The notes under the pieces: generated by a model
Database searches by the model: none
The model's input: the letters and a program-made list of their open reading frames with translations, nothing else
What the model was told of the DNA's origin: nothing
Program-made: the position numbers and the translations under genes
Assembly (NCBI GenBank): GCA_018658605.1
Contig: JABHUV010000384.1
Span: 1 to 30,371, forward strand
Direction of reading: 5' to 3'
From: Planctomycetaceae bacterium
GTDB lineage: Bacteria; Planctomycetota; Planctomycetia; Pirellulales; Pirellulaceae
DNA: 30,371 nucleotides
Part shown: in pieces, positions 27,426 to 30,371 of the stretch
Numbering within the stretch: position 1 is the stretch's first letter
How the letters are laid out: every line of letters starts with the position of its first letter

Positions 27426-27481
27426 GAGCAACAACGCTTTAACGGTAAGTTCATTTTTTGTAGCGATGAACGCGTTTGCTC
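27426..27481 (+). promoter_or_regulatory. Structured 5' leader of thrS
   Basis: GAGCAA (27426-27431) and ACGC (27434-27437) pair with TTGCTC (27476-27481) and GCGT (27472-27475). After an 11-nt one-sided bulge, GTTCAT (27449-27454) pairs with ATGAAC (27466-27471). That makes 16 pairs in total and ends 28 nt before the thrS ATG. The apical loop TTTTTGTAGCG includes T-TGT-A, like U33, a UGU Thr anticodon and A37. This recalls the E. coli thrS operator, where ThrRS binds an anticodon-arm mimic. Function inferred. Confidence 0.45.
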
Positions 27482-27509
27482 AACAAATATATTATAGAAG
27501 GCTTGCGCC

Positions 27510-29510
27510 ATGCTTACGGTATCCTTACCTGATGGTTCCACTCGAGAATATTCTGAATCAATCACCCCTGGGCAAATAGCCGCAGAAATTGGTCCTGGCC
27601 TAGCAAAAGCAGCTATGGCAGCAACAGTAGATGATACGATTGTTGGCTTAGACTTTGTTATCGACGATGGCCAAAGTGTTGCACTACGAATTCTGACAAA
27701 AAAAGACCCAGAAGCATTGGGTGTCATGCGCCATTCGGCAGCACACATAATGGCTCGAGCCATTATGAAGTTGTTTCCAGGTGTGCAACTAGCGTTTGGG
27801 CCAACGATTGAGAATGGTTTTTACTATGATTTTGATCTTGAGCACGCATTAAGCGAAGAAGACTTTGAAGCTATCGAAGCTGAGATGAAAACGATTATCA
27901 AGGCGAACGAGGTTTTTGAGCGGATTGAAACCACGCGTACCGCAGCACTTGAAATCGTGGGAGATCTTGCTCAAGAATACAAAGTCGAACATATAACGGA
28001 GGGTCTCGCGGACCATGACCAACTGTCGTTTTATCGGCAAGGTGAATTTATTGACCTTTGTCGTGGCCCCCACATTCCCTCCGCCGGTGCTGTGGGTGCA
28101 TATAAATTGCTAAGTGTAGCCGGCGCCTATTGGAAAGGCGATTCCAGTAACAAACAACTGCAACGGGTATATGCGACGGCGTTTTTCAACAAAGAAGATC
28201 TAGCAGAACATTTGGTTCTTATTGAAGAGGCCAAACGCCGTGACCATCGCACATTGGGTAAACAACTCAACCTGTTTACGATCAGTCCCATCGTTGGTGC
28301 AGGCTTGATTTTGTGGCAACCCAAAGGAGCAATTATTCGCAGTACTCTGGAAAATTTTATCCGCGATGAACTTCAGAACCGCGGGTACCAACCAGTTTAT
28401 ACACCGAACATTGGCAAAATAGACTTGTATGAGAAATCGGGACATTATCCGTACTACAAAGACAGCATGTTTGCACCAATGCAAATGGAAGATGGCAACG
28501 AATACTTACTCAAGCCAATGAATTGTCCGCATCACATTATGATTTATAAAGCGAACCCGCGTAGTTATCGCGAGTTGCCTTTACGGTTGGCGGAATTCGG
28601 AACGGTTTATAGAAATGAGCAGTCGGGAGAATTAAACGGGATGACGCGAGTGCGCGGCTTCACGCAGGACGACGCGCATATATTCTGTACTGCCGATCAA
28701 GTTCCTGCTGAGTTCATGGGCTGCATAGAGATGACGCAGTTCGTGCTTAAGAGTCTGGGACTGGATAACTATCGCGTTCGATTAGGGTTTCGTGACCCAC
28801 AAAGTGACAAATATGTTGGGTCATCTAAGTTGTGGGATCATGCTGAGAAGTCACTGATTGAAGTTTGTCAAACGTTAGGAATCGAAGCTAAGTGCGAAGA
28901 AGGCGAAGCAGCTTTCTATGGCCCGAAAGCAGATTTTGTACTGACGGATTGTCTAGGACGGGAATGGCAACTTGGTACGGTTCAACTGGACTACAATTTA
29001 CCAAGTGAAGAACGCTTTGCTTTGGAGTATGTTGGCACAGATAACTTGTCTCATATTCCAGTGATGATTCATCGTGCACCGCTGGGGTCGATGGAACGGT
29101 TCATTGGGATGTTGATTGAGCATTTTGCTGGCGCTTTCCCGTTGTGGCTAGCACCAGAACAAGTGCGAGTTTTGATCGTTAGTGAAAAATTTGAAGAGTA
29201 CGGGCGACAGGTAGAACAGCAATTAAAATCGGTTGGGTTACGCGTGGGCACGGATTATCGAGCAGAGAAAATTGGGGCAAAAATTCGCGATGCACAGCTT
29301 GAATTAATCCCCTACATGCTTATTCTTGGTGGACGTGAAATGGAATCGGGTCAAGTGTCTATTCGTGATCGCATTGATGGCGATTTGGGTGCGGTGCCTA
29401 TTGCAGAGGCGATTGCCAAGCTACAGACTGAGATAGATGATCGGGTTGTTCGCCAGTCGTTCAGCAGCAGTGCAGGCTTTGTGGCCAAAGGGTCGCAAAA
29501 CGAGTACTAG
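27510..29510 (+). CDS. thrS: Threonine--tRNA ligase
   Basis: This 666-residue enzyme charges tRNA-Thr. The TGS domain covers 1-62. The second-additional (editing) domain has HSAAH (75-79) and CRGPH (184-188), the metal/editing His-Cys set. The class II core has zinc ligands Cys339 (MNCPHH), His390 (DDAHIFC) and His521 ([10 protein letters not shown]), plus motif 2 around [20 protein letters not shown] (368-387). The anticodon-binding domain starts near 540 ([13 protein letters not shown]). All critical residues are present and the length is normal. The gene has a strongly paired leader just before a GAAGG ribosome site. infC follows after 163 nt, with a terminator-like hairpin in between. Confidence 0.98.
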   Translation: MLTVSLPDGSTREYSESITPGQIAAEIGPGLAKAAMAATVDDTIVGLDFVIDDGQSVALRILTKKDPEALGVMRHSAAHIMARAIMKLFPGVQLAFGPTIENGFYYDFDLEHALSEEDFEAIEAEMKTIIKANEVFERIETTRTAALEIVGDLAQEYKVEHITEGLADHDQLSFYRQGEFIDLCRGPHIPSAGAVGAYKLLSVAGAYWKGDSSNKQLQRVYATAFFNKEDLAEHLVLIEEAKRRDHRTLGKQLNLFTISPIVGAGLILWQPKGAIIRSTLENFIRDELQNRGYQPVYTPNIGKIDLYEKSGHYPYYKDSMFAPMQMEDGNEYLLKPMNCPHHIMIYKANPRSYRELPLRLAEFGTVYRNEQSGELNGMTRVRGFTQDDAHIFCTADQVPAEFMGCIEMTQFVLKSLGLDNYRVRLGFRDPQSDKYVGSSKLWDHAEKSLIEVCQTLGIEAKCEEGEAAFYGPKADFVLTDCLGREWQLGTVQLDYNLPSEERFALEYVGTDNLSHIPVMIHRAPLGSMERFIGMLIEHFAGAFPLWLAPEQVRVLIVSEKFEEYGRQVEQQLKSVGLRVGTDYRAEKIGAKIRDAQLELIPYMLILGGREMESGQVSIRDRIDGDLGAVPIAEAIAKLQTEIDDRVVRQSFSSSAGFVAKGSQNEY

Positions 29511-29541
29511 TAGGGACTACTCAACGTCCCGAAATTGCTCC

Positions 29542-29571
29542 AAAAAACGTCGGTGAGAATCGATGTTTTTT
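29542..29571 (+). terminator. Intrinsic terminator downstream of thrS
   Basis: AAAAAACGTCG (29542-29552) pairs with CGATGTTTTTT (29561-29571) over 11 bp including one G-U pair, with an 8-nt loop. The 3' arm ends in a run of Ts followed by GTTTTG. It starts 32 nt after the thrS stop and about 100 nt before infC. It can act in either direction and may also attenuate readthrough into infC. Confidence 0.6.
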
Positions 29572-29663
29572 GTTTTGCCGCTTCCCCATCTAAACAAGTA
29601 GTCTATAGAATAAAGTAATAGGTGGAATTGTTAATTCCACGAAGCTGTTTCATGTTTGACAAA

Positions 29664-29676
29664 AAGGACACCCATC
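29664..29676 (+). promoter_or_regulatory. Shine-Dalgarno and probable ATC start codon of infC
   Basis: AAGGA at 29664-29668 is followed after 5 nt by ATC at 29674-29676, and by a second in-frame ATC at 29677. The only standard alternative in frame, TTG at 29656, has no suitably spaced SD. A rare ATC/ATT/ATA start is the known autoregulatory signature of infC. Confidence 0.6.
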
Positions 29677-30183
29677 ATCGATCGCAACGCACCTCGTGTT
29701 AATGACTATATTCGAATTTCACCCATCCGCGTCATCAACCATGACGGGGAACAACTAGGAGTTATTGATACCGACAAAGCTAAAAATATTGCCATTGAAG
29801 CTGGTCTAGATTTAGTCGAAGTCGCTCCGAATGAAGATCCACCGGTTTGTCGAATCATGGACTACGGTAAATACAAATACGAGAAGAAGAAAAAGGCGAA
29901 CAAAAACACGGCGCATAGTTCGAAAACAAAAGAAGTACGCTTGCGACCCAAGACGGGAAAACATGACATTGATTTCAAAGTAAATCAAGCTAAGAAGTTT
30001 CTTGAGCACAAAGACAAAGTCCAAATCACCGTGCAGTTTCGTGGACGCGAGATGGCTCACATCGATGAAGGTCGTAAAGTTATGGACGATGTCGTCAAAG
30101 AGCTGTCCGAACATGGTAAAATCGAACAGCCGCCAGTACAACATGGGCGTCGTATGACTTGCATGATTGTGCCTAACAGATAG
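29674..30183 (+). CDS. infC: Translation initiation factor IF-3
   Basis: This product of about 169 residues (175 if started at TTG 29656) is clearly IF-3. The N-domain has [20 protein letters not shown] and then [21 protein letters not shown] Lys-rich linker (YEKKKKANK) and the C-domain follow, with [27 protein letters not shown] and a closing [11 protein letters not shown]-3 binds the 30S subunit, blocks premature 50S joining and rejects non-standard start codons. I choose ATC at 29674 because AAGGA lies 5 nt upstream and E. coli and Bacillus infC use AUU. The gene follows thrS after a terminator-like hairpin. It is separated from rpmI-rplT, which normally follow it. Confidence 0.95.
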   Translation: MIDRNAPRVNDYIRISPIRVINHDGEQLGVIDTDKAKNIAIEAGLDLVEVAPNEDPPVCRIMDYGKYKYEKKKKANKNTAHSSKTKEVRLRPKTGKHDIDFKVNQAKKFLEHKDKVQITVQFRGREMAHIDEGRKVMDDVVKELSEHGKIEQPPVQHGRRMTCMIVPNR

Positions 30184-30220
30184 GTCGCTTGAGTTCTGTT
30201 TATTATCTGCGAGATGTTGA

Positions 30221-30370
30221 TCAACCGAGCAGCTTGTGAATCGCCGCGATTGTATTGCTCGCCATGGTGTGTGCGTCACGGCTGGCTAAAATATTTTGAC
30301 GTCCCAAGCTGCCATGTTCTGACAAACTCGTTTGGTTTTCCAGTAACTCATGTAACAATTGCGATAGCGC
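30221..30370 (-). CDS. C-terminal 49 residues of an unidentified protein (cut by window edge)
   Basis: On the minus strand a frame is open from the window edge to a TGA at 30223-30221. It encodes ALSQLLHELLENQTSL, then GRQNILASRDAHTMASNT and IAAIHKLLG. The helical pattern of a terminal LL-x-N segment followed by a Gly-Arg and a closing IxxLL helix recalls the ends of glycosyltransferases, including Kdo-transferase-like ones, but 49 residues are too few for a call. It converges on infC with a 37-nt gap. Confidence 0.5.
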   Translation of the reverse strand, partial: ALSQLLHELLENQTSLSEHGSLGRQNILASRDAHTMASNTIAAIHKLLG

Positions 30371-30371
30371 T

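Noticed and set aside
29652..29702. 16-codon ATG frame overlapping the infC start
   Set aside because: Only a weak GAAG precedes it and it is too short to judge. I keep it as a note in the infC start finding rather than as a gene.
29812..30279. 155-codon minus-strand open frame opposite infC
   Set aside because: It lies antisense to the well-supported IF-3 gene and runs past its end; the predicted protein has no recognisable domain and an odd Cys/Phe-rich composition.
1..30371. tRNA, rRNA, CRISPR arrays and insertion sequences
   Set aside because: Scanning both strands showed no tRNA T-loop or cloverleaf signals, no spaced direct repeats and no transposase-like frames; short tRNAs missed by eye cannot be wholly excluded.

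Overview
This window looks like a chromosomal segment of a planctomycete, most likely from the Pirellulales. The clearest sign is the cassette of a cytochrome-c-like PSCyt1/DUF1549/DUF1553 protein followed by a DUF1501 protein. Other signs are exported Gfo/Idh and SUMF1-domain proteins, several lipoproteins, and genes with weak or absent Shine-Dalgarno sequences. By eye the base composition is close to 50% G+C. I saw no transposase, integrase, CRISPR array, rRNA or tRNA. Assignments rest on reading the sequence and remembered family motifs; no database search was run.

Layout, left to right. (1) 1-384 (-) is the N-terminal part of an FGGY sugar kinase cut by the window edge. (2) 524-6339 (+) is a three-gene transcription unit (DUF1553, DUF1501, SGNH-like hydrolase) with 3-nt and 1-nt junctions behind a plausible promoter. 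These are exported proteins that probably work on polymers or their substituents. (3) 6336-13974 (-) holds five co-directional genes for envelope proteins: FloA flotillin, a SUMF1-fold protein without catalytic cysteines, an exported Gfo/Idh/MocA oxidoreductase, a lipoprotein of unknown function, and a PhoD-type phosphatase carrying a discoidin (F5/8 C) domain. (4) 14085-18219 is an NMT1/THI5-type ABC importer. Its binding lipoprotein is on +, while permease and ATPase are on -, separated by an MscS-family channel gene. (5) 18311-20896 holds a small CbiX/SirB-type chelatase (+) converging on metG (-). (6) 21039-22841 holds an XRE-type regulator (-) divergent from hisI and a RidA-family gene (+). 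(7) 22886-30183 is the translation cluster: pheT, pheS, rplT and rpmI on -, a small lipoprotein on -, then thrS and infC on +. (8) 30221-30370 (-) is the C-terminus of another gene.

No gap exceeds 300 nt. The largest are 21633-21876, 27296-27509, 26493-26701 and 26906-27055. They contain the most interesting non-coding signals: interlocked inverted repeats with pseudoknot topology before hisI, a 16-bp leader structure before thrS with a Thr-anticodon-like loop, and structured leaders around rpmI and rplT. infC probably starts at a rare ATC codon, which fits IF3 autoregulation. The usual thrS-infC-rpmI-rplT-pheST order appears broken by one inversion of thrS-infC.

I did not find a convincing new multi-gene system. 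The best candidates for undescribed biology are the RNA leaders in the translation cluster, the hisI-upstream pseudoknot, and the overlapping floA-SUMF1 pair.
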